NCBI GenBank assembly: GCA_031292555.1
Contig: JARLGV010000094.1
Span: forward strand, 1 to 35,574
Direction: 5' to 3'
DNA: 35,574 nucleotides
Source: Fimbriimonas sp.
GTDB lineage: Bacteria; Armatimonadota; Fimbriimonadia; Fimbriimonadales; Fimbriimonadaceae
This document shows positions 23,960-31,342 of this stretch, piece by piece. The position numbers and the translations under genes are program-made. How positions within the stretch are numbered: the stretch's first letter is position 1; the number at the start of each line of letters is the position of its first letter. The notes beneath the pieces are model-generated. The model saw only the letters and a program-made list of their open reading frames with translations, had not been told where the DNA came from and did not search any database.

Positions 23960-24400
23960 ATGGATTTACCGAGCGACCGTGAGGCATTGCAAACCGCCCT
24001 CCGCAAGCTCAAGTCGGGGGACCGGTTCGAATCCGAGATACGCGCTTTTTTGTCCGACTTCTCGTCGGAAGCCGTCGATGATGTCATCACATACCTCAAA
24101 GGTCGTAGAATCATAGACGATACGAGAACGATACAAAATCTGGTCGAACGCTACTCCGGGAAGCGGTCGATCGGAACAGAAAAGCTACGTGCCGAACTCC
24201 TTGAGCGAGGCGCCCCGGAAGAAATCGTCGATACGGTCATGGCATCTCGCATCGCGAGCGAAAGCTCGAAGATGCTGGAGGTCTTGTCCGCTAAGTTCAC
24301 GCCTGCGGTTTCGCGGGCGAAAGCCGCGCGCTTTCTCTACTCACGGGGTTTCCCTGACGAGGAGATTGAGAGCGTGCTCGATCGTTTCTTCCAACCGTAG
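23960..24400 (+). CDS. recX: RecA modulator RecX
   Basis: A 146-residue, all-helical protein built from three-helix repeats: ALRKLKSGDRFESEIRAFLS, then the repeat pair RRIIDDTRTIQNLVERY and KLRAELLERGAPEEIVDTVM, and the end ARFLYSRGFPDEEIESVLDRF. The RGF(P/S)xExIxxVLxR ending is typical of RecX, which binds RecA filaments and limits their growth. It lies 69 nt downstream of recA, the usual partner position. The product is at the short end of the RecX size range. The ATG at 23960 has GGACGATC just upstream, a weak ribosome-binding site. Confidence 0.85.
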   Translation: MDLPSDREALQTALRKLKSGDRFESEIRAFLSDFSSEAVDDVITYLKGRRIIDDTRTIQNLVERYSGKRSIGTEKLRAELLERGAPEEIVDTVMASRIASESSKMLEVLSAKFTPAVSRAKAARFLYSRGFPDEEIESVLDRFFQP

Positions 24401-24424
24401 GCGTTCTCGCCAGGTAGGAATTCG

Positions 24425-25960
24425 ATGCTTCAAACCGTGCTTGTGGCCATAGGCTTCTCAATGGCGACTATGTTGATCGTTATGCTGGCCTGGTTGCGCC
24501 CGCTATACGAGCAGGCACAGCGGGCCCAACGGGCTTCGGAAGATGCAGAGAAAAGGATGCATCACGAAGCAGAGCTGCGGGCTAACGAAGTCCTGATCCA
24601 AGCCAAGGAAGAGGCGTTGCGTGTACGGGAGCGGGCAGAGGCCGAGGCACGCGATAAACTTGCATCCATCCAGCGAACCGAAGATCGGCTTGGTTCCAAG
24701 GACGAGGCTCTGGAGACTCGCCGGCTGCAGCTAGAGGACCGGGAGCAGAGCCTAAAGGCGGAGGCCAAGCGCCTTGGCGAACTTGAGGAGTCCATCGGAA
24801 CACGTTTCAAATCGATTGATGTCGAGCTTCAGCGCGTTGCCGATTTGAATAAGGATCAGGCGCGAACCTTGTATTTGAGCCAGATCGAAAGCGAATTCGA
24901 AGAGATCGGTCTGAGACGGGCGCGGGAGATCGAGGCACAGGCAGTGATGGACGCCGAGCGGCGGGCCAAGAAGATCGTACTCGACGTAATCCAGCGTTCC
25001 GTCGTCGACTATGTCACGGAAGCGACTCTGGCGGTCGTCGAACTTCCGAGCGAGGACATGAAAGGCCGAATCATCGGTCGAGAGGGTCGAAATATCCGCG
25101 CATTCGAGCAAGTCACCGGGGTCGACCTGATCATCGACGAGACTCCGGAGGCGGTTGTCATCTCTTGTTTCGATCCCGTTCGGCGTGAAACCGCACGACT
25201 TGCGTTGATGAACCTGATGGTTGACGGCCGTATCCATCCCGGCCGCATCGAGGAGTTGTACGAAAAGGCACAGGCCGAGGTCAGCCGGATGATACTGGAA
25301 GCAGGCGAGCGGGCAGCCGAACGCGCCAACGTAACCGGCCTACAGCCAAAGGTAATCGAAACGATGGGCCGGCTTCGATTCCGCACCAGCTATGCCCAGA
25401 ACGTGCTGGACCATTCGGTAGAAGTGGCTCGGCTCGCCGAAAACTTGGCGGCCGAAATGGGATTGAATACGGAAGTGGCCAAGCGAGCAGGTTTACTCCA
25501 TGACATTGGAAAAGCGCTTGGTCCCGAGTGGGAGGGTCCACACGCACTCACCGGTATGGAATACCTTCGTACGGTGGGCGAGCGCGATTCGGTTCTCCAC
25601 GCGGTGGGGGCTCACCACTTTGAGATTGAGCCGACCAGCGCAGAGGCGGTTCTTGTCATAATCGCCGATTCCATCAGCGCGGCTCGACCAGGGGCGCGGC
25701 GTGAGAATCTCGAGAACTACCTTAAGCGGCTTTCCTCTCTTGAGACCCTTGCCAATTCGTTCGACGGCGTGGAGCGGTCCTACGCAGTGCAAGCGGGGCG
25801 GGAGATCCGGTTAATCGTGAAGCCTGCCGAGATAGACGATCTCGGGGCTGCCCGGCTGGCAAACGACGTGGCAAAGAAGATCGAAAAGGATCTGGAGTAT
25901 CCCGGCCAGATCAAGGTGACCGTGATTCGGGAGACGAGGGTGCAGCAGGTCGCCAAATAG
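24425..25960 (+). CDS. rny: Ribonuclease Y
   Basis: The 511-residue endoribonuclease starts mRNA decay from the membrane. One N-terminal membrane helix (about 4-23) is followed by a long charged coiled coil (about 30-175). The KH domain contains GRIIGREGRNIRAFEQVTG (about 213-232). The HD domain carries LLHDIGKALG with His359-Asp360, preceded by the HSVEVARLAENLAAEMGLN helix; VGAHHFEIEP supplies further metal ligands. All key residues are kept, so it should be active. AGGTAGGAA lies just before the ATG. Order with recA, recX and ymdB is common in bacteria with this enzyme. Confidence 0.97.
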   Translation: MLQTVLVAIGFSMATMLIVMLAWLRPLYEQAQRAQRASEDAEKRMHHEAELRANEVLIQAKEEALRVRERAEAEARDKLASIQRTEDRLGSKDEALETRRLQLEDREQSLKAEAKRLGELEESIGTRFKSIDVELQRVADLNKDQARTLYLSQIESEFEEIGLRRAREIEAQAVMDAERRAKKIVLDVIQRSVVDYVTEATLAVVELPSEDMKGRIIGREGRNIRAFEQVTGVDLIIDETPEAVVISCFDPVRRETARLALMNLMVDGRIHPGRIEELYEKAQAEVSRMILEAGERAAERANVTGLQPKVIETMGRLRFRTSYAQNVLDHSVEVARLAENLAAEMGLNTEVAKRAGLLHDIGKALGPEWEGPHALTGMEYLRTVGERDSVLHAVGAHHFEIEPTSAEAVLVIIADSISAARPGARRENLENYLKRLSSLETLANSFDGVERSYAVQAGREIRLIVKPAEIDDLGAARLANDVAKKIEKDLEYPGQIKVTVIRETRVQQVAK

Positions 25961-25992
25961 TGCCTGACTGACATCAGCGGCAAGTTACTTTC

Positions 25993-26781
25993 ATGAAACC
26001 CAGTTACACCATTCTTTTCCTCGGCGATGTTGTGGGGCGCCCAGGCAGGCAGGCGGTTCAGAACGGACTCCCCAGCCTTCAGTCCGCATACCATCCACTG
26101 TTCACGATCGTCAATGGCGAGAATTCGGCCGGCGGTGTCGGCATCACACCGGACATTGCCGAAGAGATCTTTGACGCGGGAGCCGACGCAATCACGCTAG
26201 GCAATCACGCGTTCAATAAGCGCGAGATCTGCGATTACCTCGACACGCAGCGACCGATCGTTCGTCCTTCCAATATGCCTCGGGGCGTTCCCGGCACGGG
26301 ACTCAAGACGATTGGAAAGGACGGAATCCGACTCGCCGTCATGAACGTGTGTGGAAGAGTCTATATGGAAGGTTACAACGATCCGTTTGCAGAGATCGAT
26401 CGGCTCTTCGAGAGCATCGAGACGCCTCATCGGTTCCTGGATTTTCACGGAGAGGCGACCAGCGAGAAGATCGCTATGGGATGGCACTGCGACGGCAGGG
26501 CTACGGCGGTAGTGGGGACCCATACTCACGTTCAAACCGCCGACGAAACGGTGTTGCCGAGGGGAACGGCGTATATTACGGATGTGGGCATGTGCGGGCC
26601 GGTTCGAAGTGTTCTCGGAATGGATAGAGAGATTATTTTGCGTCGCTTTCGAACAACGCTGCCACAACGTTTCGAGGTTGCGAACGAACCTGGTGTAATC
26701 TGTGGAGTAGTTATCAACGTCGAAAGAGAGACGGGGCGCGCGATTTCGATCGAGCGCATTCGATTTGGGGAAGAAGGTTAA
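25993..26781 (+). CDS. YmdB-family metallophosphoesterase
   Basis: The 262-residue protein belongs to the TIGR00282/YmdB family, whose Bacillus member is a cyclic-nucleotide phosphodiesterase affecting biofilm and motility. Metal ligands are visible: FLGDVVGRPGR (Asp12), VNGENSAGG (Asn/Glu), TLGNHAFNKREI (Asn-His), LDFHGEATSEK and GTHTHVQTADE. The usual NHVWD is NHAFN here, a small change next to a ligand. It follows rny by 32 nt, the same pairing as in Bacillus and many others, consistent with a shared role in RNA or signalling turnover. Confidence 0.93.
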   Translation: MKPSYTILFLGDVVGRPGRQAVQNGLPSLQSAYHPLFTIVNGENSAGGVGITPDIAEEIFDAGADAITLGNHAFNKREICDYLDTQRPIVRPSNMPRGVPGTGLKTIGKDGIRLAVMNVCGRVYMEGYNDPFAEIDRLFESIETPHRFLDFHGEATSEKIAMGWHCDGRATAVVGTHTHVQTADETVLPRGTAYITDVGMCGPVRSVLGMDREIILRRFRTTLPQRFEVANEPGVICGVVINVERETGRAISIERIRFGEEG

Positions 26782-26796
26782 GCGCGGAGGAAGCGA

Positions 26797-27915
26797 GTGA
26801 ACAGAGTTTGGATAGGATTGTTAGCATCAATCATAAGCGGTTCGGCGATGGCGCAGAGTTCGGTACTGTATCAGCCGGCCAAGACAGTTAAAGACCAGTC
26901 GATGACGATCAAGTCCTGGGGAAGCGGGACAGTTTCGGAAACCGACGAAACGGCGTACGAAGGCACGCACTCGATCCGCGTCTCGACCAAGAACTACTTC
27001 CAGGGCGGAATCTTGGAGATAGGCAATCCGGTGGATCTATCCAAGGAGTTCCTCTCCAAGACGAATCTCCTTCGCTTGACGTTCAAGCTTGCCGATAGCG
27101 GAGTCGTTCGCGGCGGCGGCGGCATCGGCGGTGGCAAGGGCGGCTTCCCCGGCATCGGGGGTGGTCCCGGCGGCGCTCCCGGCGGACTTCGCGGTGGCGG
27201 ACTCGGTGGCCCCGGAGCCGGCGTAGGTGGCCCAGGCGGCTTGCCAGGCGGCTTTGGCGGTCAACGCGGCGGTGGTCAGCGAGGCGGCATCGGCGGGCCA
27301 GGTGGCCTACCAGGTGGAATTGGCGGCCAGCGCGGCGGGCCCGGCGTGGGTGGACCTGGCGGTATGGGTCTTGGCGGCCCAGGTGGAACGGGGGCGACGG
27401 CTCCCGTACTGAAGCAACTGCGCCTGATTGTTACTACGTCAGACGGTAAGCGAAGCGAAGTCTATGTGCCTGCCAACACGAGTTCGGCTTCCGACCAGGG
27501 ATGGACGACGGTTGCGATTCCGCTTCAGGCAATTTCCGGATTCGACCGAACGAACAAGGCAGTTAGCGCAGTGGCCATCTCCGGAAATACGACGGCTACC
27601 CTTTACGTCGGCGACATTCGGGTCGTCGACGACTCCACACCGATCACCGGCGACACGAACGTGTCCAGCGGCGAGCTGAACGCAGCCCTTGGAGACGAGT
27701 ACACGTTGACCGGCTACGGATCCGGCGGTTCCAGCATCCTGCGCTACACGTGGGACTTCGACGACAGGGACGGCATCCAGGTCGACGCAGAAGGCCAGTC
27801 GGTCAACCGGAAATTCCGCAAGCCCGGAACCTACGTGATCACATTGACGATCTCCGACTACTACGGACTAAAGCAGCCCTATTCTAAGACGATCAAGGTC
27901 GTCGTAAACCCTTAG
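26797..27915 (+). CDS. Secreted protein: beta-sandwich split by a Gly-rich insert, plus PKD domain
   Basis: The 372-residue product has a signal peptide (RVWIGLLASIISGSAMAQ). Residues about 25-100 (TMTIKSWGSG and SIRVSTKNYFQGGILEIGN type strands) and about 205-285 (LKQLRLIVTTSDGKRSEVYV, GWTTVAIPLQAISGF, TATLYVGDIRVVDD) together look like one galactose-binding/CBM-like jelly roll. Residues about 101-199 between them are more than half Gly with Pro, Gln and Arg. The C-terminus is a PKD domain with YTWDFDDRDG and a GTYVITLTISD strand. GTG start at 26797 follows GGAGG by 6 nt. Likely a cell-surface or matrix protein; ligand unknown. It ends the recA-led run. Confidence 0.82.
   Translation: MNRVWIGLLASIISGSAMAQSSVLYQPAKTVKDQSMTIKSWGSGTVSETDETAYEGTHSIRVSTKNYFQGGILEIGNPVDLSKEFLSKTNLLRLTFKLADSGVVRGGGGIGGGKGGFPGIGGGPGGAPGGLRGGGLGGPGAGVGGPGGLPGGFGGQRGGGQRGGIGGPGGLPGGIGGQRGGPGVGGPGGMGLGGPGGTGATAPVLKQLRLIVTTSDGKRSEVYVPANTSSASDQGWTTVAIPLQAISGFDRTNKAVSAVAISGNTTATLYVGDIRVVDDSTPITGDTNVSSGELNAALGDEYTLTGYGSGGSSILRYTWDFDDRDGIQVDAEGQSVNRKFRKPGTYVITLTISDYYGLKQPYSKTIKVVVNP
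27097..27393 (+). repeat. Gly-rich coding repeat
   Basis: The stretch encodes about 99 residues dominated by GGxGG and GGPGG units. A 16-residue unit of the form GGPGGLPGGxGGQRGG occurs twice, at 27226-27273 and 27292-27339 (66-bp offset). The two copies differ at many synonymous positions, which points to selection on the protein rather than recent DNA duplication. Confidence 0.85.
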
Positions 27916-27926
27916 CTTCTCGACTT

Positions 27927-27971
27927 AAGGGGTGCGCGGGCAACATGCTCCCGCGCACCCCTTTTCTTTTT
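27927..27971 (+). terminator. Strong intrinsic terminator after the PKD gene
   Basis: A perfect 14-bp stem, 27927-27940 with 27950-27963, has a 9-nt loop and is followed by two T-rich tracts (TTTTCTTTTT). It ends the recA-to-PKD transcription run and isolates it from the sigma-factor gene. The 110 nt from here to 28082 hold no other feature I can support. Confidence 0.95.
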
Positions 27972-28081
27972 GCCCGAGAGCCTGATAGCCCTTCCCTAAT
28001 CCGCCCAATTGGCATACACTGATACCCGGCCCATCGCTGTGCGCGGCATTTACCACTGGGCTCCGCCAGGACTCATATAGG

Positions 28082-28711
28082 ATGGAAACGGTTGGCAGCA
28101 GCGTCTCTGGATCGACCTTTGGGTACATGCTCGACGAAGAGGTTGTGCACCTGGCAAAGGCGGGCCACTCCGGCGCCACCGAGTTCCTTATTTCCCGGTA
28201 TCGGCCCCTCGTAGAGACCAAAGCCAAGGCGTACTTTGTTATGGGCGCCGACCGCGAGGACGTGATCCAAGAGGGGATGATCGGCCTCTATAAGGCCATT
28301 CGGGACTTCCGAGTCGATCGGTTAAACAAGTTTCGTCCCTTTGCCGAGTTGTGCGTTACTCGACAGATTATTACCGCAGTAAAGACGGCCACGCGTCAAA
28401 AGCATGTTCCTCTGAACGGCTACGTCTCGCTGCATCGCGGTGGAGAAGCACAGGATTCCTCGCTTCTCGACGTACTTGCTGACGGCGATCCTCATGTCGC
28501 CGAGCGCGCCGCATTGTGCGAAAAACTGCCCCAGGACCTTCAGGACATGATGAAAGAAGCCCTGAGCGACCTAGAGCGGTGCGTTCTGCGATGCTATTTG
28601 GATGGTTTGTCGTACCGGGAAATGAGTCGGGAGTTAGCCTGTCACACAAAGTCCATTGACAACGCATTACAGCGGGTCAAGAGAAAAATCAGCGTCCTGC
28701 TAAAGGAATAG
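28082..28711 (+). CDS. SigH-like sigma-70-family RNA polymerase sigma factor
   Basis: The 209-residue protein closely follows Bacillus SigH at motif level: region 2 has GADREDVIQEGMIGLYKAI, and then ELCVTRQIITAVKTATRQK and HVPLNGYVSL; region 4 has LSDLERCVLRCYLDGLSYRE and KSIDNALQRVKRKI. The region between, with SLLDVLADGDPHVAER, is the usual linker. Thus it should direct polymerase to a small regulon. It is not an ECF factor by its region 2 form. ATG at 28082 has AGGA at 28068-28071; Met16 is an alternative start. No anti-sigma factor lies beside it, and activation is unknown. Confidence 0.93.
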   Translation: METVGSSVSGSTFGYMLDEEVVHLAKAGHSGATEFLISRYRPLVETKAKAYFVMGADREDVIQEGMIGLYKAIRDFRVDRLNKFRPFAELCVTRQIITAVKTATRQKHVPLNGYVSLHRGGEAQDSSLLDVLADGDPHVAERAALCEKLPQDLQDMMKEALSDLERCVLRCYLDGLSYREMSRELACHTKSIDNALQRVKRKISVLLKE

Positions 28712-28760
28712 CATCTTTTCAATGCATATTTCGGTACGAAGTGGGATATCCTTAAAGTAG

Positions 28761-28780
28761 GACTCTTCCTGTTAAGAGTC
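28761..28780 (+). other. Hairpin between the sigma factor and LuxR genes
   Basis: GACTCTT and AAGAGTC pair perfectly over 7 bp with a CCTGTT loop in the 142-nt gap 28712-28853. No T-run follows, so it is not a standard terminator. TAAAGT at 28753-28758 is a weak -10 candidate that would place this hairpin at the 5' end of the message for the LuxR-type gene. Confidence 0.35.
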
Positions 28781-28853
28781 GAGCGTATGGGTTAGCTGAT
28801 GATGAGAGGACGCAGCAGCCGAAAAGGATAAATTAGTGGCTAGGGGAAATCTA

Positions 28854-29465
28854 ATGCGAATCGCGTTATGCAGTAAGGAAGGATTATTCGGCGAGGCTCT
28901 GGCAAGCCTGCTGGACCATCAAGGAAACTTTCAAGTCGTAGCCGCGGAAGACAGCGCCCGCTCATTGATCAATGCAGCGAAGGACTACCGCGCACAAATT
29001 CTGGTCGTCGACTCATTCGAGCTGGACCGAAATGACCTACAATTCTTGCTCGGCGCGCGAGCTTTCGGCGACTTTGCGATCGTCCTGATCGTAAGCGAAA
29101 GCGAGCGTGAGGAGTTCATCGAAGTGCCTGTCGATCGTTTGATCGGTCGCGGCAGCAGTGCGTCCCAGCTGTTCGAAGCACTCGACGATTTGGGCGGGAA
29201 GGTCAAGATGACCCGGCCGTACATTCGCGAGAGCCGCCGCAGCTATGGCAACGGCAACGACCTGACTCGGCGCGAGTACGAAGTGGCCCAGCTTGTCTCC
29301 AAAGGCATGTCGAACCGCAAGATCTCGCAAGTGACCGGCCTGCGCGAGCAGAGCATCAAGAACCTGGTCAGCGTGATCATGCGAAAGCTCCACTGCGAGA
29401 ACCGTGTTCAGGTTGCACTCAAGCTGACGCGAGTCGGCGTTCCTGAAGACCTCGGCACCGAGTGA
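28854..29465 (+). CDS. NarL/FixJ-like regulator with a degenerate receiver
   Basis: The 203-residue protein has a receiver-like N-terminus and a LuxR-type helix-turn-helix at the C-terminus (LTRREYEVAQLVSKGMSNRK, then LREQSIKNLVSVIMRKLHCE). In the receiver the usual acidic pair after beta 1 is replaced (RIALCSKEGLFGEAL), and the lysine after beta 5 is missing (DRLIGRGSSASQL). An Asp remains at the phospho-acceptor position (ILVVDSFEL). It is therefore probably not a conventional phosphorylated response regulator. The ATG at 28854 has AGGGGA 6 nt upstream. It overlaps cdsA by 4 nt, so the two genes are translated together. No histidine kinase is in the window. Confidence 0.85.
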   Translation: MRIALCSKEGLFGEALASLLDHQGNFQVVAAEDSARSLINAAKDYRAQILVVDSFELDRNDLQFLLGARAFGDFAIVLIVSESEREEFIEVPVDRLIGRGSSASQLFEALDDLGGKVKMTRPYIRESRRSYGNGNDLTRREYEVAQLVSKGMSNRKISQVTGLREQSIKNLVSVIMRKLHCENRVQVALKLTRVGVPEDLGTE

Positions 29466-30253
29466 AGTCACGGGTCCTCACTGCGCTCGGGCTTATCCCG
29501 TTCGTATTGGGGGCCTTTTTTTGCGCCTCTCCTTGGCCGCTCCTCTCTTTGGCGACGATTGTGGGCGCGATAGGCGTCTGGGAACTCTCGTCTCTACTAG
29601 AGAACTGGGCGGCCTGGCTTGGTTTCTTCTGGTTATTTGCCTTGGTCCCCATGCATGCGGGCCTAGACCCACTTCGCCAGCAGCATTGGTTTCCCATCCT
29701 CTACTTTTTGATCGGTATTGTGGCTACCGCCGACTATGCCAGGCGTCGTTTGAAGCTTCACATTCAAGCCGCTTTGGCGGCCCTCTGGATTCTGGTTCCT
29801 CTGCTCTGTCTGGTATCTCTTCACGCTAACGCGGTATCGGAGACATGGCAGTTTAGGACGCCAATGCTGCTTGCCGTCCTCCCGCTTTGGGGTGGAGACA
29901 CCGCAGCCATTTTCGCAGGCAAGGCGTTTGGCAAACACCTACTCGCTCCTGGAATCTCCCCGAAAAAGACCGTAGAGGGCTCCATTGCCAACCTCGTCGT
30001 TTGCGTTATTGTTGCCGCCTGCTGTGGCTTGTTCATCGACGTTCCGATGTGGGCAGCCCTTTCTAGCGGCATCGTAGCCGGCACGCTCGGCCAGGTCGGA
30101 GATCTCTTCGAGAGCTATCTGAAGCGACAAGTCGACGTTAAGGACAGTGGTAGCCTGCTGCCGGGCCACGGAGGAATGCTTGACCGAATCGACAGTGTTC
30201 TGTTCACAGCCCCCTTTGTGTGGCTGATTCTCTCATTCGTGAAGTACCCTTAG
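29462..30253 (+). CDS. cdsA: Phosphatidate cytidylyltransferase
   Basis: This 263-residue membrane enzyme makes CDP-diacylglycerol from phosphatidate and CTP, the branch point for phospholipid synthesis. There are about seven or eight hydrophobic segments. The signature lies near the end: GQVGDLFESYLKRQVDVKDS followed by LLPGHGGMLDRIDS, which matches the CdsA consensus (S-x8-K-R-x4-K-D-x6-P-G-H-G-G-x2-D-R-x-D). VLPLWGGDTAAIFAGKAFGK and PKKTVEGSIAN are further conserved blocks. The GTG start overlaps the LuxR-type stop (GTGA). The association of a lipid gene with that regulator could be chance. Confidence 0.94.
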   Translation: MKSRVLTALGLIPFVLGAFFCASPWPLLSLATIVGAIGVWELSSLLENWAAWLGFFWLFALVPMHAGLDPLRQQHWFPILYFLIGIVATADYARRRLKLHIQAALAALWILVPLLCLVSLHANAVSETWQFRTPMLLAVLPLWGGDTAAIFAGKAFGKHLLAPGISPKKTVEGSIANLVVCVIVAACCGLFIDVPMWAALSSGIVAGTLGQVGDLFESYLKRQVDVKDSGSLLPGHGGMLDRIDSVLFTAPFVWLILSFVKYP

Positions 30254-30258
30254 TCGCT

Positions 30259-31236
30259 ATGCCTGCCATCGAGACCCGTGAACTACGCAAGACATACGTG
30301 TCGCACAAGAAGGCGCCCGGCATCGCCGGAGGCATCAAGTCTCTTTTCAGTCGGGAGAAGTCGTATGTCGATGCCGTTTGCGGAATCGACTTGAAGATCG
30401 AGCAGGGGGAGTTGGTCGGGTTCCTCGGGCCAAACGGCGCGGGCAAGACCACGACTCTCAAGATGCTCAGCGGAATCTTGTACCCTACGTCAGGCTACGC
30501 AAGCGTGCTCGGCTACACGCCGTCCGAGCGAAAGGCAGATATGTTGCGCCGGATCTCACTCGTGATGGGCAATAAGATGCAGCTTTGGTGGGATCTGCCT
30601 GCCTGGGACAGCTTCATCGTACTCAAGGAAATGTATGAGGTCGAGGAGTCCAAGTTTCGGCGCCGCGTCGATAAGCTCATTGAAGCGCTCCAGCTAACCG
30701 ACAAGGTGAACACCCAAGTTCGAAAGCTGAGCCTTGGTGAGCGCATGAAATGCGAGTTAGTCGCGGCACTGCTTCACTCACCCCAGATCGTCTTTCTTGA
30801 CGAACCGACGATCGGACTCGACGTCGTCAGCCAGAAGCGCATTCGAGACTTCCTCAAGGAACTACACGACGAAGATAATTGCACCATCCTGCTCACCAGT
30901 CACTACATGCAGGATGTGCAGGAGTTGTGCGACCGGGTCGTTGTAATCGACCACGGTCGGACGATCTTCGAGGGAACACTCGACACGCTCACCCAAGAGT
31001 TCAGCGACGTTCGCAGAATTCGACTCTCCTTTTCCGCTCCGATCGACGCGAACGACCTGTCTCGGTACGGCACGATAATCGGTGAAGTATCGGATTCGGC
31101 GGTGATTGAAGTCGAACGAGCTAACACCGCATCGGCGACGGGAGCGATGCTTCAGTTCCTTCCCGTAAGCGACCTAGCGATCGAAGAGATCGAAGTAGAA
31201 GAGGTTATCCGGAAGCTCTTCAGTCAGGGACGCTAG
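30259..31236 (+). CDS. ABC transporter ATP-binding protein (COG4586 type)
   Basis: The 325-residue ATPase has Walker A FLGPNGAGKTTTLKML (about residues 55-70), the Q-loop region, an ABC signature written LSLGERMKCELVAALL, Walker B IVFLDEPTIGLDVV, and the switch His in LLTSHYMQD. The insert between the first strand and Walker A (GIAGGIKSLFSREKSYVDAV) and the LSLGERMK variant mark the COG4586 group, usually paired with COG4587 and COG3694 permeases. Neither permease is next to it. The ATG at 30259 is 5 nt after the cdsA stop; the GTG at 30220 would overlap cdsA and is less likely. Substrate unknown. Confidence 0.9.
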   Translation: MPAIETRELRKTYVSHKKAPGIAGGIKSLFSREKSYVDAVCGIDLKIEQGELVGFLGPNGAGKTTTLKMLSGILYPTSGYASVLGYTPSERKADMLRRISLVMGNKMQLWWDLPAWDSFIVLKEMYEVEESKFRRRVDKLIEALQLTDKVNTQVRKLSLGERMKCELVAALLHSPQIVFLDEPTIGLDVVSQKRIRDFLKELHDEDNCTILLTSHYMQDVQELCDRVVVIDHGRTIFEGTLDTLTQEFSDVRRIRLSFSAPIDANDLSRYGTIIGEVSDSAVIEVERANTASATGAMLQFLPVSDLAIEEIEVEEVIRKLFSQGR

Positions 31237-31255
31237 AAGGTGTTCGGCCACGGGT

Positions 31256-31271
31256 TGTTTCACGTGAAACA
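31256..31271. other. parS centromere-like site
   Basis: TGTTTCACGTGAAACA is a perfect 16-bp palindrome identical to the widespread bacterial parS sequence bound by ParB/Spo0J. The symmetry extends to 20 bp (31254-31273, GTT...AAC). It lies in the 106-nt gap between the ABC ATPase and valS. parS sites are normally clustered around the replication origin, so this region may be origin-proximal. No parA/parB is in the window. Confidence 0.93.
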
Positions 31272-31293
31272 ACGCAGGCTCAAAGCCATCGAG

Positions 31294-31299
31294 TAAAAT
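31294..31299 (+). promoter_or_regulatory. -10 element of valS
   Basis: TAAAAT matches TATAAT at 5 of 6. No good -35 is evident upstream. Transcription would start near 31306, right at the hairpin 31308-31328, so the message would begin with a stem-loop. Confidence 0.4.
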
Positions 31300-31307
31300 G
31301 TGCTTAA

Positions 31308-31328
31308 CCAGTCCACGACATGGACTGG
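31308..31328 (+). promoter_or_regulatory. 5' hairpin overlapping the valS ribosome-binding site
   Basis: CCAGTCCA (31308-31315) pairs perfectly with TGGACTGG (31321-31328) around a CGACA loop. The 3' arm runs into GGAGGGAG (31327-31334), the Shine-Dalgarno of valS, hiding its first two G residues. It may affect translation or protect the mRNA 5' end. No T-box features were found. Confidence 0.5.
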
Positions 31329-31342
31329 AGGGAGTTACATTT

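Noticed and set aside
27097-27393. CRISPR array or non-coding satellite
   Set aside because: The repeat follows the reading frame, copies differ at synonymous sites, and there are no unique spacers of constant length.
27972-28081. Sigma-54 promoter at TTGGCA near 28009
   Set aside because: The GC element at the required spacing is absent.
31237-31342. T-box riboswitch before valS
   Set aside because: The 106-nt gap is too short, and no specifier loop, T-box core sequence or terminator was seen.
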